DNA of 64,000 nt, taken from an uncultured Alphaproteobacteria bacterium. GTDB lineage: Bacteria; Pseudomonadota; Alphaproteobacteria; SP197. The stretch lies in NCBI GenBank assembly GCA_958295695.1, contig OY282363.1, forward strand, positions 124,001 through 188,000. The letters are read 5' to 3'. A program made the position numbers and the translations under genes. A model generated the notes under the pieces. It was not told the DNA's origin. It searched no databases and saw only the letters and a list, made by a program, of their open reading frames with translations. Positions 7,067 through 16,995 of this stretch are shown in pieces (within the stretch, counting starts at the first letter, position 1; the number at the start of each line of letters is the position of its first letter).

Positions 7067-8091
7067 CGCGGACCGCCGTGGTGCTCTTCAACCTGGGCGG
7101 GCCGGACTCGCCCGAGACGATCCAGCCCTTCCTCGACAACCTCTTCAACGATCCCGCCATCGTCGGCCTGCCCTGGCCGCTGCGCCCCATCCTGGCGTCG
7201 GCGATCTCCCACAGGCGGGAGAAGGAGGCGCGGAAGATCTACGCCCGGATCGGCGGACGTTCGCCCCTGCTGGAGGGCACCAGGGCCCAGGCCGGGAGGC
7301 TCGAGGCGGCGCTGGGCGGGGACGCGCGCGTGTTCGTCGCCATGCGCTACTGGCGTCCCATGAGCGAGGACGCGGCCCATGAAGTCGCCGACTTCCGGCC
7401 CGACCGGATCGTGCTCCTCCCGCTCTACCCCCAGTTCTCGACGACCACGACGGGATCGTCGCTCAAGGCCTGGCGCAAGGCCGCCGCCGAGGCCGGCCTC
7501 GACGCGCCGACCGAGACCGTGTGCTGCTATCCCGCGAACGAGGGCCTTGTCGCCGCCCACGCGAAGCTGCTGGCCGCCGCCCTGGACGAGGCGGGCGGCG
7601 GGCCCGTCCGCGTGCTGTTCTCGGCCCACGGCCTGCCCGAGAAGACCGTCAGGGCGGGAGACCCCTACTGCTGGCAGGTCGAGCGGACCGCCCGGGCCAT
7701 CGTCGCGAAGCTGGGCCGGGACGGCCTCGACTGGCGGGTCTGCTACCAGTCCCGGGTCGGCCCGCTCGCCTGGACCGGGCCGTCGACCGGCGCCGAGATC
7801 GGGCGCGCCGGCGCCGACGGCAAGGGCGCGGCGGTCGTGCCGGTGGCCTTCGTGAGCGAGCACAGCGAGACGCTCGTCGAGCTCGACATCGAGTATGCCG
7901 CGCTCGCGGCCGAGGCCGGATGCGCGCCTTACGTCCGCGTGCCGGCGCTGGGGGTCGAGCAGGCGTTCATCGATGGCCTCGCCGGAACGGTGCGGCGCGC
8001 GCTGGACGGGGGACGGTCCCGCCTCGCCGCCGCCGGCGGCGGACGCTCGTGTCCGGCCGCCTGGGGCAAGTGCCCCTGCCGGGAGGCGTGA
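7063..8091 (+). CDS. hemH: Ferrochelatase
   Basis: HemH inserts Fe2+ into protoporphyrin IX. Family marks visible are FNLGGPD near the N-terminus, FSAHGLPEK with metal-site H189, and SEHSETLVELD with the conserved glutamate. The protein is 342 aa. The tail contains three cysteines in a CPAAWGKCPC arrangement; some alphaproteobacterial ferrochelatases carry a C-terminal [2Fe-2S] cluster, so a cluster is possible here, but four ligands are not all evident. It is coupled to hemE by an ATGA overlap, and hemJ starts one base after its stop. Confidence 0.94.
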   Translation: MTRTAVVLFNLGGPDSPETIQPFLDNLFNDPAIVGLPWPLRPILASAISHRREKEARKIYARIGGRSPLLEGTRAQAGRLEAALGGDARVFVAMRYWRPMSEDAAHEVADFRPDRIVLLPLYPQFSTTTTGSSLKAWRKAAAEAGLDAPTETVCCYPANEGLVAAHAKLLAAALDEAGGGPVRVLFSAHGLPEKTVRAGDPYCWQVERTARAIVAKLGRDGLDWRVCYQSRVGPLAWTGPSTGAEIGRAGADGKGAAVVPVAFVSEHSETLVELDIEYAALAAEAGCAPYVRVPALGVEQAFIDGLAGTVRRALDGGRSRLAAAGGGRSCPAAWGKCPCREA

Positions 8092-8092
8092 C

Positions 8093-8542
8093 ATGGAGGG
8101 GTTCCTGGGCCCGGCCCACGCCTGGACGAAGGCCGTCCACGTCGTGGCGGCGGTCTCCTGGATGGCGGGCATGCTCTACCTGCCCCGGCTCTACGCCTAC
8201 CACGTCGACGCCGAACCGGGGTCGCGGCAGTCGGAGACCTTCAAGGTCATGGAGCGCCGCCTGCTGCGCGGCATCGTCAACCCGGCGATGATCCTGGTCT
8301 TCGTCCTCGGCGCCGCGCTGGCGGTCGACCTCGGCGCCGGTCCGTGGTCGCAGGGATGGTGGTACGTCAAGCTCGCGGCGCTGGTCGCCATGGCCGCGCT
8401 GCACGGCGCGTTCGCGCGCTGGCGGCGCGCCTTCGCCGAGGACCGCAACACCCGCGGCGCGCGCTTCTACAAGCTGTGGAACGAGGCGGCGGCGGCGCTG
8501 ATGGCGATCATCGTCGTCATGGCGGTGGCGAAGCCGTTCTGA
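8093..8542 (+). CDS. hemJ: Protoporphyrinogen IX oxidase HemJ
   Basis: HemJ is the membrane protoporphyrinogen oxidase of most alphaproteobacteria. It has 149 aa with four predicted transmembrane helices. The conserved histidine (H16, in the first helix region) is followed by SWMAGMLYLPRLYAYH. A WWYVKL segment carries the conserved lysine of the third helix. ATG 8093 follows the hemH stop by one base, completing a three-step heme operon hemE-hemH-hemJ. The identification is firm from the motif set and context. Confidence 0.92.
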   Translation: MEGFLGPAHAWTKAVHVVAAVSWMAGMLYLPRLYAYHVDAEPGSRQSETFKVMERRLLRGIVNPAMILVFVLGAALAVDLGAGPWSQGWWYVKLAALVAMAALHGAFARWRRAFAEDRNTRGARFYKLWNEAAAALMAIIVVMAVAKPF

Positions 8543-8570
8543 AAGACCGGGCCCGCCGCGCAGTTGCCGT

Positions 8571-8599
8571 TTGACTTCGGAAGGGACCGCGTTTATCTC
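8571..8599 (+). promoter_or_regulatory. Candidate rho promoter
   Basis: TTGACT (8571-8576) is followed at 16-17 bp by TTATCT/TATCTC (8593-8599). Transcription from here would give rho an untranslated leader of roughly 155 nt. A long leader is expected for an autoregulated rho gene, since Rho attenuates its own transcript in enterobacteria; whether that applies here is inference. Confidence 0.45.
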
Positions 8600-8760
8600 T
8601 GGGATCGTCCCATCGAGGCGCGATATCCGGACGACACGGTCCGGTTCGATGGATCCGCCCCGGTCCCGCCGGGGTTCCGGCCCGACAAGCGCCGACTCCA
8701 CCATCCCATATCCTGCGGACGCCCGTTTCCCATCCCGCGTCCGCCATCGGAAGGTCCGCC

Positions 8761-10071
8761 ATGGCCGTCACGCAAGCAGAAGACATCCAGGAGCCGGCGA
8801 GCGGCCACAGGCCGCTCAACCTCCAGGATCTGAAGGACAAGAAGCCCGAGGAGCTGCTCGCCTTCGGCGAGGAGCTCGGAATCGACAACGCCAGCGTCCT
8901 GAGGAAGCAGGACCTGATGTTCGCCATCCTGAAGGAGATGGCCGAGCAGGACGCGCCGATCTTCGGTCAGGGGGTGATCGAGGTCCTGCCCGACGGCTTC
9001 GGCTTCCTCAGGAGCCCCGAGGCGAACTACCTGCCCGGCCCCGACGACATCTACGTCAGCCCCGGCCAGATCCGCCGCTTCGCGCTCAAAACCGGCGACA
9101 CGGTGGAGGGCCGGATCGGAAGCCCGAAGGAGAACGAGCGCTATTTCGCGCTGTTCAAGGTCGACCTCATCAACTTCGAGGAGCCGGAGACAACGCGCCA
9201 CCGGGTGCCCTTCGACAACCTCACCCCGCTCTACCCGGAGGAGAAGCTCTCCCTGGAGGTCCGGGACCCGACGAGGAAGGACCTTTCAACCCGGGTGATC
9301 GAGCTGGTCTCGCCCCTGGGCAAGGGCCAGCGCGCGCTGCTGACCTCGCCGCCGCGCGCCGGCAAGACGGTTCTGATGCAGAACATCGCGCACGCGATCG
9401 AGACCAACCATCCCGATATCTACCTCCTGGTGCTGCTGATCGACGAGCGGCCCGAGGAGGTGACCGACATGCAGCGCCAGGTGAAGGGGGAGGTGATCGC
9501 CTCGACCTTCGACGAGCCCGCCACGCGCCACGTCGCGGTCTCCGAGATGGTGATCGAGAAGGCCAAGCGGCTGGTCGAGCAGAAGCGCGACGTGGTGATC
9601 CTGCTCGATTCCATCACGCGCCTGGCGCGCGCCTTCAACACGGTGGAGCCGTCCTCGGGCAAGGTGCTGACCGGCGGCGTCGACGCCAACGCCCTGCAGC
9701 GGCCCAAGCGCTTCTTCGGCGCGGCGCGCAACATCGAGGGCGGCGGCTCGCTCACCATCATCGCCACGGCGCTGATCGAGACCGGCAGCCGCATGGACGA
9801 GGTGATCTTCGAGGAGTTCAAGGGCACGGGCAACTCCGAGATCGTCATGGACCGCAAGGTCGCCGACAAGCGCATCTTCCCGGCGATCGACGTGGGCAAG
9901 TCCGGCACCCGCAAGGAGGAGCTCCTGGTCGCGCGGGCCCAGCTCGCCAAGATGTGGGTCCTGCGCCGTATCCTCATGCCCATGGGCGCGGTGGACGCCA
10001 TGGAGTTCCTCATCGAGAAGCTCAAGCACACCAAGAGCAACGACGACTTCTTCGATTCGATGAACACGTAG
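8761..10071 (+). CDS. rho: Transcription termination factor Rho
   Basis: Rho is a hexameric RNA-dependent ATPase that terminates transcription. In order, the 436-aa protein shows an N-terminal helical Rho_N part ([14 protein letters not shown]), then a cold-shock-like RNA-binding domain with [12 protein letters not shown]. The RecA-like motor follows, with Walker A PPRAGKT (about 197-203) and Walker [13 protein letters not shown] (about 278-289). The R-loop segment is [11 protein letters not shown] and Q-loop residues are present. Nothing essential is missing. It stands 218 bp after hemJ with its own promoter-like element, matching the hemE-hemJ-rho order near alphaproteobacterial origins. 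Confidence 0.97.
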   Translation: MAVTQAEDIQEPASGHRPLNLQDLKDKKPEELLAFGEELGIDNASVLRKQDLMFAILKEMAEQDAPIFGQGVIEVLPDGFGFLRSPEANYLPGPDDIYVSPGQIRRFALKTGDTVEGRIGSPKENERYFALFKVDLINFEEPETTRHRVPFDNLTPLYPEEKLSLEVRDPTRKDLSTRVIELVSPLGKGQRALLTSPPRAGKTVLMQNIAHAIETNHPDIYLLVLLIDERPEEVTDMQRQVKGEVIASTFDEPATRHVAVSEMVIEKAKRLVEQKRDVVILLDSITRLARAFNTVEPSSGKVLTGGVDANALQRPKRFFGAARNIEGGGSLTIIATALIETGSRMDEVIFEEFKGTGNSEIVMDRKVADKRIFPAIDVGKSGTRKEELLVARAQLAKMWVLRRILMPMGAVDAMEFLIEKLKHTKSNDDFFDSMNT

Positions 10072-10330
10072 GGGGCGGGGCGTCTTCCGGGGCGTCGCGC
10101 GCGTCTCGGGGGAGGTCAGCGGAACAGGCGCCGCAACCATCCGGTGAAGGCTGTAGCGAGCGGCACGCCGGTGTCCAGGTCCCCCACGCCGATGGCCGAA
10201 CCCATTTTCCGGTATCCGACGTCGATCGTCGATCTCCGGCCGTTCTTCCCCGCTTCCCACGGCCTTCCCCGTTTGATCCGGCCCGCCGGTCTGCTATCGG
10301 GGCCGTCCCGTCCCCGCGTTCCGGCCCGCC

Positions 10331-11887
10331 ATGTCCGACATCACGATCGCCCGCGCGCTGCTCTCCGTCTTCGACAAGACGGGGCTCGTGGAGCTCGCCG
10401 CGGCGCTCCACGGCCACGGCGTGGAGCTGGTCTCGACCGGAGGGACGGCCAGGGCGCTCGCCGGGGCCGGACTGCCGGTCGGGGAGGTGGCGGACCTCAC
10501 CGGTTTCCCGGAGACGATGGACGGGCGGGTCAAGACGCTCCATCCCGCGGTCCACGGCGGCCTTCTCGCGCGGCGCGACGAGGCCGCGCACGTCCGGGCC
10601 ATGGCGGAGCACGGCATCGGGCCCATCGATCTCTTGGTGTCGAACCTCTATCCCTTCGAGGCGACGGCCGCGGCGGACGCGCCGTGGGACGAGATCGTCG
10701 AGAACGTCGACATCGGCGGGCCCGCCATGATCCGCTCGGCGGCCAAGAACCACGCCTTCGTCGCCGTCCTGGTCGATCCGGCGGACTACGGCCGCGCGAT
10801 CTCGGAGATGGACCGCAAGGGCGGCGCGACCTCCCTCGAGCTGCGCCGCCAACTCGCCGCCGTCGCGTTCGGCCGCACCGCCGCCTACGACGCCGCCGTC
10901 GCCCGGCGCTTCGGCCGGGAGGCGGGCGAGACCTTCCCGCGCCGCGTCGCCGTCGCGGGCGAGAGGAGCCGGCTCCTGCGCTACGGCGAGAACCCGCACC
11001 AGGAGGCCGCCTTCTACCGCGACGGGTCGCGGCGCGAGGGGGTGGCGACCGCGCGCCAGGTGGGCGGCAAGGAACTCTCCTTCAACAACCTCGCCGACGC
11101 CGACGCGGCCTTCGAGCTCGTCGCCGAGTTCGAGCGGCCGGCCGTCGCCATCGTCAAGCACGCCAACCCCTGCGGCGTCGCCGTGGCGCCGAGCCCGGCG
11201 GAGGCGCACGGCCGGGCGCTCGCCTGCGATCCGCTCAGCGCCTACGGCGGCGTCGTGGCGGCCAACCGCCCGCTCGACGCCGACGCCGCCCGCGCGGTCG
11301 CGGAGGTCTTCACCGAGGTCGTCATCGCGCCCGGCGCCGACGAGGCCGCGCTCGCCGTCCTCGCGGCCAGGAAGAACCTGCGCCTGCTGCTCACCGGCGG
11401 CATGCCGGACCCGGCCGGGCCGGCGCTCGCGGCCCGGACGCTCTCCGGCGGCCTCCTGGTCCAGACCCGCGACGGCGGCCGCGTGGGCCCGGACGACCTC
11501 CGGGTCGTCACCCGGCGCCGGCCCGGCGAGGCCGAGCTCGCCGACATGCTCTTCGCCTTCCGGGTCGCCAAGCACGCCCGGTCCAACGCCGTCGTCTACG
11601 CCCGGGACGGAGCCACCGTCGGCATCGGCGCGGGCCAGACGAGCCGGCTCGACGCCGCCGCGTCCGCCCGCCGGAAGGCCGGGCGCGCCGGGCTCTCGCT
11701 CGAGGGTTCGGCGGTGGCGTCCGACGCCTTCTTCCCCTTCGCCGACGGCCTGCTGGAGGCCGCCGAGGGCGGCGCCACGGCCGCCATCCAGCCCGGCGGC
11801 GGCATCCGCGACGACGAGGTCGTCGCCGCGGCCGACGAGCGCGGCATGGCCATGGCGCTGACCGGGATGCGCCACTTCAGGCACTGA
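10331..11887 (+). CDS. purH: Bifunctional AICAR formyltransferase / IMP cyclohydrolase
   Basis: PurH carries out the last two steps of IMP synthesis. The N-terminal methylglyoxal-synthase-like cyclohydrolase domain has [19 protein letters not shown] and [12 protein letters not shown]. The C-terminal formyltransferase domain has KHANPCGVA (about 276-284) with the catalytic Lys-His pair, and ends in a PGGGIRD motif with the tail MRHFRH. The length of 518 aa is normal. The 259-bp gap after rho shows no gene or hairpin that I can support. Finding purH here instead of mnmE/mnmG breaks the synteny usual to the right of rho. Confidence 0.96.
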   Translation: MSDITIARALLSVFDKTGLVELAAALHGHGVELVSTGGTARALAGAGLPVGEVADLTGFPETMDGRVKTLHPAVHGGLLARRDEAAHVRAMAEHGIGPIDLLVSNLYPFEATAAADAPWDEIVENVDIGGPAMIRSAAKNHAFVAVLVDPADYGRAISEMDRKGGATSLELRRQLAAVAFGRTAAYDAAVARRFGREAGETFPRRVAVAGERSRLLRYGENPHQEAAFYRDGSRREGVATARQVGGKELSFNNLADADAAFELVAEFERPAVAIVKHANPCGVAVAPSPAEAHGRALACDPLSAYGGVVAANRPLDADAARAVAEVFTEVVIAPGADEAALAVLAARKNLRLLLTGGMPDPAGPALAARTLSGGLLVQTRDGGRVGPDDLRVVTRRRPGEAELADMLFAFRVAKHARSNAVVYARDGATVGIGAGQTSRLDAAASARRKAGRAGLSLEGSAVASDAFFPFADGLLEAAEGGATAAIQPGGGIRDDEVVAAADERGMAMALTGMRHFRH

Positions 11888-11954
11888 GGACCGCGCCGCG
11901 CGGACTCCGCCGGCGGCCATTGACACGGGAGTCGGCCCGCCGACAAGGTGCTCC

Positions 11955-13658
11955 ATGGAGCCTTCGCGAAGCGCGCCGACACGGGACGAGGCGGCGATGC
12001 GCCCGGAATCGGAGCGCGAGCTCGCGGCGCTCGCCGCCGCCCTGGCCGGTCCGGACGCGCTCCCGACCGCGGCCGAGCGCGCCCTCGCGGCCGGGGGCCC
12101 TCCGCCATCCCCTTGCAGCCTGGAGCGCATCCGGCGCGCCGTCGCGCGCGGCGACGACCCCCTCGGCGACGCCTTCCGCCGGTTGCGCTCCCCGAAGACC
12201 CGCCGCGGGCTGGGGGCCGTCTACACGCCGCGCCCGATCGTCGACTCCATGGTCGGCTGGGCCGCCGCCCGGCGCGCGCCGGCGCGCGTCGTCGATCCGG
12301 GCGCCGGGTCGGGCCGGTTCCTGCTCGCCGCGGCGAGGGCCTTTCCCGACGCGGCGCTGGCGGCGGTCGAGATCGATCCGCTGGCCGCCCTGATCCTTCG
12401 CGCGAACGCGGCCGCGCGCGGGCTGACCGGCCGGCTGACCGTGCTCGTCGACGACTACCGCGCCGTCGACCTGCCCGAGGCCGGCGGCCCGACGCTCTTT
12501 CTCGGCAACCCGCCCTATGTCCGCCACCACGGCATCGCGCCGGAGTGGAAGGACTGGTTCGCGGAGACCGCCGCCGCCCATGGCCTGAAGGCCAGCAAGC
12601 TCGCGGGCCTGCACGTCCACTTCCTTCTCAAGACGCGCTCGCTCGCGCGGCCGGGCGACTACGGGGCGTTCATCACGTCGGCGGAATGGCTCGACACGAA
12701 CTACGGCGCCGCGATGCGCGGGCTTCTCGCCGACGGCCTCGGCGGGACGGCCCTGCACGTCATCGCTCCCGCCGCGACGCCGTTCGCGGACGCGGCGACG
12801 ACGGGCGCCATCGCCTGTTTCCATGTCGGCCGCCATGGCCGGGACATGCGGTTCCGCGCCGTCGAGGCGCTGTCCGACCTGGGAACCCTCGCGGGCGGCC
12901 GGGCCGTCCCCCGATCCCGTCTCGCCGCGGCCCGCCGGTGGTCGCCGCTGCCGCGGCCCGCGATCCGCGCGCCGCGAGGCTTCATCGAGCTCGGAGAGAT
13001 CTGCCGCGTCCACCGCGGACAAGCGACCGGCCGCAACGCCGTGTGGATCGCCGGGGCCTTTCCCGGCCGGCTCCCGGACTCCGTCCTCGTCCCCACCGTC
13101 ACCAGGGCCCGCGAGTTGTTCGAGGCGTCGCCCGATCTACCGTGCGCCGCCGCGCTCCGCCGGGCGATCGATCTGCCGGCCGACCTCGGCGCGTTCGACG
13201 ACGAGGACCGCCGGCAGATCCGCCGTTTCCTCGCCTGGGCCAGGGACATGGGCGCGGACGCATCCTATATCGCGCGCCACCGGCGCCCGTGGTGGGCCGT
13301 CGGGCTCCGGGAGCCCGCGCCCATCCTCGCCACCTACATGGCGCGCCGTCCGCCGGCCTTCGTCCGGAACCGGTGCGGCGCGCGCCATCTCAACATCGCC
13401 CACGGCCTCTATCCGCGCGCTCCCCTGCCCGGGCCGGCGCTCGACGCGCTTTCGGCGTGGCTTCGCCACAATGTTTGCATGTCCGCCGGGCGGACTTACG
13501 CGGGCGGCCTCGTGAAGTTCGAGCCCGGGGAGCTTGAACGGGTCCTCATTCCACCGTTGGAAGAACTGCATGAACGAACCCAGGACCTGGACGCCCGCCG
13601 AACTGGCGGGCGACGCCGCGGAAGCCAAGGCGCTGTTTCGGCGTCGGCGGCTCGATGA
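11955..13658 (+). CDS. N6-adenine DNA methyltransferase of a type II restriction system
   Basis: This is a gamma-type, Eco57I/XamI-like adenine methyltransferase. The SAM-binding motif DPGAGSGRF is at about 114-122. The catalytic NPPY is at 185-188, preceded by FLG and followed by VRHHG. A C-terminal target-recognition part ends in the GRTYAGGLVKFEP segment common in this family. The last roughly 30 residues are Arg/Gly/Ala-rich and overlap the downstream endonuclease remnant by 89 bp. The original stop may therefore have been lost, extending the protein. ATG 11955 is preferred; an internal Met at residue 15 is possible. It looks intact and probably still methylates. Confidence 0.88.
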   Translation: MEPSRSAPTRDEAAMRPESERELAALAAALAGPDALPTAAERALAAGGPPPSPCSLERIRRAVARGDDPLGDAFRRLRSPKTRRGLGAVYTPRPIVDSMVGWAAARRAPARVVDPGAGSGRFLLAAARAFPDAALAAVEIDPLAALILRANAAARGLTGRLTVLVDDYRAVDLPEAGGPTLFLGNPPYVRHHGIAPEWKDWFAETAAAHGLKASKLAGLHVHFLLKTRSLARPGDYGAFITSAEWLDTNYGAAMRGLLADGLGGTALHVIAPAATPFADAATTGAIACFHVGRHGRDMRFRAVEALSDLGTLAGGRAVPRSRLAAARRWSPLPRPAIRAPRGFIELGEICRVHRGQATGRNAVWIAGAFPGRLPDSVLVPTVTRARELFEASPDLPCAAALRRAIDLPADLGAFDDEDRRQIRRFLAWARDMGADASYIARHRRPWWAVGLREPAPILATYMARRPPAFVRNRCGARHLNIAHGLYPRAPLPGPALDALSAWLRHNVCMSAGRTYAGGLVKFEPGELERVLIPPLEELHERTQDLDARRTGGRRRGSQGAVSASAAR

Positions 13659-14050
13659 GCCGCTCGAACTCTACTCCCGGTTCTTCGAAGTCTTCGCGCC
13701 GGTGTTCGGCGAGACGGTCGACCGGCCGCCGTCCCTGGCGAACGACCCGCTCGATCCGGAGAGCATCGCCGCGCCGATCTCGCGATCCGCCTCCACGAAA
13801 GCCGCGTCATGCCCGTGGAATGCAAGGCGTCCAACAGCGCGGCCGACTCCTTCAAGCGGATCGACCGCGAGGCCGTGGGCAAGGCGCGCGCATGGCTCGG
13901 CGGATTCGGAAGACGCCAGACCGTCCCGGTCGCGGTCATCGACGGCGTGTTCAATCCGGCCAATCTCGAGACGGCGCGGACCGAAGGGCTGGCCATCGTC
14001 TGGAGCCACCGCCTTGGGGACATGGCCGACTTCATCGAGTCGACCCGGGG
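13570..14050 (+). pseudogene. XamI-family restriction endonuclease, internally deleted and frame-disrupted
   Basis: ATG 13570 opens an N-terminal segment (TWTPAELAGDAAEAKALF, then a Leu-Tyr-Ser-Arg-Phe stretch, then NDPLDPESIAA) typical of XamI endonucleases. At about 13762-13775 the homology jumps to another frame, RADLAIRLHESRVMPVECK, which holds the PD-(D/E)xK centre (ECK). It continues through NSFKR-like and FNPANLE segments to a SHRLGDMADFIE end near 14045. From memory of the family, about 110-130 central residues are missing. So this is a deletion with a frame change, not a single-base error. No stop follows in the second frame before it runs antisense into the GNAT gene. The nuclease should be dead. 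Confidence 0.75.
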
Positions 14051-14132
14051 CCGACCCGCCTTGCCCGATCCGGGCTTCGACACAAGCCGAATGGGATCCG
14101 ATGCGCGCCGGGTCCGCGCGGAAAGGCGTTGT

Positions 14133-14672
14133 TCAGAGCGCCTTGACGTAGAAGAAGCCGGCGACGAGGCGGCCGGCGACGCGGGCGTAGCTGGGGAGCT
14201 CGCCCCAGCGGGAGAAGCCCGCGGCCTCGTAGACCTCGATGGCGCGGGTCTGGGTCTCGCGCACGTCGAGCCTCAGGTGGCTGAAGCCTTCCGCGCGGCA
14301 ATGGCCCTCGACCGCCTCCAGAAGCATGGCGGCGAGGCCGTGGCCGCGCGCCCAGGGCGCGACGAAGTGGGTCGTGAGCTGGGGCGAGTGCGCCTGGGCC
14401 TCGTTGAAGCGCGGCGGAAGCTGGATCTGGGCCGACGCGGCGACCGCGCCGTCCAGCCGGCCGATCCAGAGCCGGCGCTCGGGCACCAGAAGCACGCCCT
14501 TCCAGTAGCGCTCCATCCGGTCGCGCGGCTGGGGCCTGAGCCAGCCGAAGCCGTTGCCGTCGACGATGGCCGCGTCGGTCGCGTCGCACAGGTCGTCGAG
14601 GTCGCGTCGGTCGAGCCGCGCGACACGCTCGACGCCGACCGCGGGATCGAGAGCTGCGCCGGTCCGGTCCAT
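14133..14672 (-). CDS. GNAT family N-acetyltransferase, 179 aa
   Basis: This is a GCN5-type acetyltransferase. The acetyl-CoA pyrophosphate-binding loop is seen in [15 protein letters not shown] (about 108-122). [21 protein letters not shown] is the usual strand-helix element that follows. An N-terminal segment with [14 protein letters not shown] precedes the fold. The substrate is unknown. It lies alone between the restriction remnant, convergent with it, and divergent hslV, with 151 bp to the hslV start. ATG 14672 gives a length normal for the family. Confidence 0.87.
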   Translation of the reverse strand: MDRTGAALDPAVGVERVARLDRRDLDDLCDATDAAIVDGNGFGWLRPQPRDRMERYWKGVLLVPERRLWIGRLDGAVAASAQIQLPPRFNEAQAHSPQLTTHFVAPWARGHGLAAMLLEAVEGHCRAEGFSHLRLDVRETQTRAIEVYEAAGFSRWGELPSYARVAGRLVAGFFYVKAL

Positions 14673-14823
14673 GGGCGCCTACATGGACCCGGACGCCGCG
14701 GGCCGCAAGCCTCCGCCGGGACCGGCGGCGGGACCCTCGCCCTTGACCCCGGGGGCCGGTGCGCCACATAGCACGGGAAGCGCGCCGCGCAGGCGGCGCG
14801 CCACGGACCCCGGCGGGAGCGCC

Positions 14824-15381
14824 ATGACGAGGACCCAGGCCGACCTCTGGCACGGCACCACGATCCTGTCCGTCCGCCGCGGCGGCAAGGTCGTGGTGGC
14901 GGGCGACGGCCAGGTCTCCATGGGCGCGAGCGTGGTCAAGGCCAACGCGGTGAAGGTGCGGCGTCTGGGCGCGGGCGGCATCCTGGCGGGGTTCGCCGGC
15001 GCCACCGCCGACGCCTTCACGCTGTTCGAGCGGCTCGAGGAGAAGCTGGAGCGCCACCCCGGCCAGCTCGCGCGCGCCTGCGTCGAGCTGGCCAAGGACT
15101 GGCGCACCGACCGCTACCTGCGCCGGCTGGAGGCGCTGATGGCCGTGGCCGACGCCAGGGTCTCGCTCGTCGTCTCGGGCACGGGCGACGTGCTGGAGCC
15201 CGACGACGGCCTCATCGGCATCGGCTCGGGCGGCCACTACGCGCTCGCCGCCGCCCGGGCGCTCGTCGCCGTCGAGGGCCTCGACGCCGAGGAGATCGCC
15301 CGGCGCGGCCTCGGGATCGCCGCCGACATCTGCGTCTACACCAACCGCAACCTCACGGTGGAAACGCTCGATGCGGGATAG
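14824..15381 (+). CDS. hslV: ATP-dependent protease HslVU peptidase subunit HslV
   Basis: HslV forms the dodecameric peptidase core that degrades substrates unfolded by HslU. The nucleophile is the threonine of [10 protein letters not shown]12 in this reading. The start gives an 11-residue propeptide ending in His-Gly before Thr-Thr, as in other alphaproteobacteria, whereas E. coli has only Met. [26 protein letters not shown] and [16 protein letters not shown] are family blocks. The protein is 185 aa. It is followed after 174 bp by hslU; heat-shock control is the family norm, but no sigma-32 element was convincingly seen. Confidence 0.95.
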   Translation: MTRTQADLWHGTTILSVRRGGKVVVAGDGQVSMGASVVKANAVKVRRLGAGGILAGFAGATADAFTLFERLEEKLERHPGQLARACVELAKDWRTDRYLRRLEALMAVADARVSLVVSGTGDVLEPDDGLIGIGSGGHYALAAARALVAVEGLDAEEIARRGLGIAADICVYTNRNLTVETLDAG

Positions 15382-15555
15382 GGCCGCGCCATGCCCCGAT
15401 CCCGGCGGCCCTGAGCGCCCCCGGTCGCCGGTCGCCCGCTCCGCTCGCCCGGCTCCCGCCGCGGGAGCGGCGGGCCGCGGCCTCGCGAGCTCCGCGCCGC
15501 GCGCGCGACGGACCGGGCCGCGGAAGGCCCGGCGCCTCCGGCCGCGAGCGCGCCC

Positions 15556-16866
15556 GTGACCGCCTTTTCGCCCCGCGAGATCGTCTCCGAGCTCGACCGC
15601 TTCATCGTCGGCCAGAACGGCGCCAAGCGCGCCGTGGCGGTCGCGCTCAGGAACCGTTGGCGGCGCCGGCAGCTTCCCGCCCAACTGCGCGAGGAGGTGC
15701 TGCCGAAGAACATCCTGATGATCGGGCCGACGGGCGTCGGCAAGACCGAGATCGCGCGCCGGCTGGCCCGGCTCGCCAACGCGCCCTTCCTCAAGGTCGA
15801 GGCCACCAAGTTCACCGAGGTCGGCTACGTCGGCCGCGACGTCGAGCAGATCGTGCGCGACCTCGTCGAGATCGCGATCACCCAGACCCGCGAGGGCCTG
15901 AGGAAGGAGGTCGAGGCCAGGGCCGAGCTCGCCGCCGAGGAGCGCGTGCTCGACGCGCTCGTGGGCGACAACGCGAGCCGGGACACGCGCCAGAAGTTCC
16001 GGGCGATGCTGCGCGAGGGCAGGCTCGACGACAAGGAGGTGGAGCTGCAGGTCAAGGACGCCGGCTCGGGCGCGCTGCCGACCTTCGAGATCCCCGGCAT
16101 GCCCGGCGCCCAGATGGGCATGCTCAACCTCAACGACATCTTCGGCAAGGGCTTCGGCGGCCAGAGCAAGCCCAGGCGCATGAGGGTGGGCGACAGCCAC
16201 GACCTCCTCATGGCCGAGGAGGCCGACAAGCTGCTCGACGAGGACCGGGTGGTGAAGACCGCCATCGCCACGGTCGAACAGGACGGCATCGTCTTCATCG
16301 ACGAGATCGACAAGATCGCCGCGCGCAGCGAACGCCACGGCGCGGACGTCTCCCGCGAGGGCGTCCAGCGCGACCTGCTGCCGCTGATCGAGGGCACGAC
16401 GGTGGCGACCAAGCACGGCTCGGTGAAGACCGACCACATCCTCTTCATCTGCTCGGGCGCCTTCCATCTGGCCAAGCCGTCCGACCTCCTGCCGGAGCTC
16501 CAGGGCCGCCTGCCCAACCGGGTCGAGCTCCAGCCGCTCGGCCGCGACGACTTCCGCCGCATCCTGACCGAGCCGGAGAACAGCCTGATCATCCAGTACA
16601 CGGCGCTGCTGGGCGCCGAGGAGGTGACCCTCGAGTTCGCCGAGGACGCCATCGACGCGCTGGCCGACCTCGCGGCCAGGATCAACGAGACGGTCGAGAA
16701 CATCGGCGCCCGCAGGCTCCACACGGTGATGGAGAAGCTGCTCGAGGAGATCAGCTTCACCGCGCCCGACCGCGCCGGCGAGACCGTCCCGATCGACGCC
16801 GTCTTCGTCCACGACCGCGTCGGCGAGCTCGCCGGGAACGCGGACCTCTCCCGCTTCATCCTTTAG
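15556..16866 (+). CDS. hslU: ATP-dependent protease ATPase subunit HslU
   Basis: HslU is the AAA+ unfoldase that feeds HslV. Walker [16 protein letters not shown] is at about 57-71. The pore loop is GYVGRDVEQ at about 91-99. Walker [10 protein letters not shown] is near residue 250. The C-terminus ends in the conserved DLSRFIL, which docks into HslV. The start is GTG 15556, in front of the universally conserved [16 protein letters not shown]; 436 aa is normal. The 174-bp hslV-hslU gap is extremely GC-rich with no ORF that I can support. Confidence 0.96.
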   Translation: MTAFSPREIVSELDRFIVGQNGAKRAVAVALRNRWRRRQLPAQLREEVLPKNILMIGPTGVGKTEIARRLARLANAPFLKVEATKFTEVGYVGRDVEQIVRDLVEIAITQTREGLRKEVEARAELAAEERVLDALVGDNASRDTRQKFRAMLREGRLDDKEVELQVKDAGSGALPTFEIPGMPGAQMGMLNLNDIFGKGFGGQSKPRRMRVGDSHDLLMAEEADKLLDEDRVVKTAIATVEQDGIVFIDEIDKIAARSERHGADVSREGVQRDLLPLIEGTTVATKHGSVKTDHILFICSGAFHLAKPSDLLPELQGRLPNRVELQPLGRDDFRRILTEPENSLIIQYTALLGAEEVTLEFAEDAIDALADLAARINETVENIGARRLHTVMEKLLEEISFTAPDRAGETVPIDAVFVHDRVGELAGNADLSRFIL

Positions 16867-16892
16867 CGGTTCCACGCCGCCCGCGGCGGGCA

Positions 16893-16991
16893 CCCCCTTC
16901 GGCCGTTACTCGGGGCGAGGGAAGGGTTGGGCGGGACAAAGGGCGAGCCCCCTCGTCCCGAGCGGGTCCCGAAGGGGCCGTGTCGAAGGGC
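16893..16991. repeat. Interspersed inverted repeat, copy 1 (composite)
   Basis: The right unit at about 16949-16990 reads CCCCTCGTCCCGAGCGGGTC, then a loop, then GTCGAAGGG. A shorter inverted left unit (ending CGGGGCGAGGG) precedes it across a GC-rich spacer. It fills the gap between the convergent hslU and permease genes and could act in transcription termination there. Confidence 0.7.
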
Positions 16992-16995
16992 GGGG

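Noticed and set aside
13809-14771. Long continuation of the second XamI frame through the GNAT region
   Set aside because: Homology ends near 14045; beyond that it is antisense to a complete acetyltransferase gene.
15382-15555. Gene in the hslV-hslU gap
   Set aside because: Short frames here are pure Arg/Pro/Ala with no ribosome-binding site.
14032-16893. 953-codon open frame antisense to hslV-hslU
   Set aside because: It mirrors two intact conserved genes; the product is low-complexity and has no family motif. Very high GC creates long antisense frames throughout this window.
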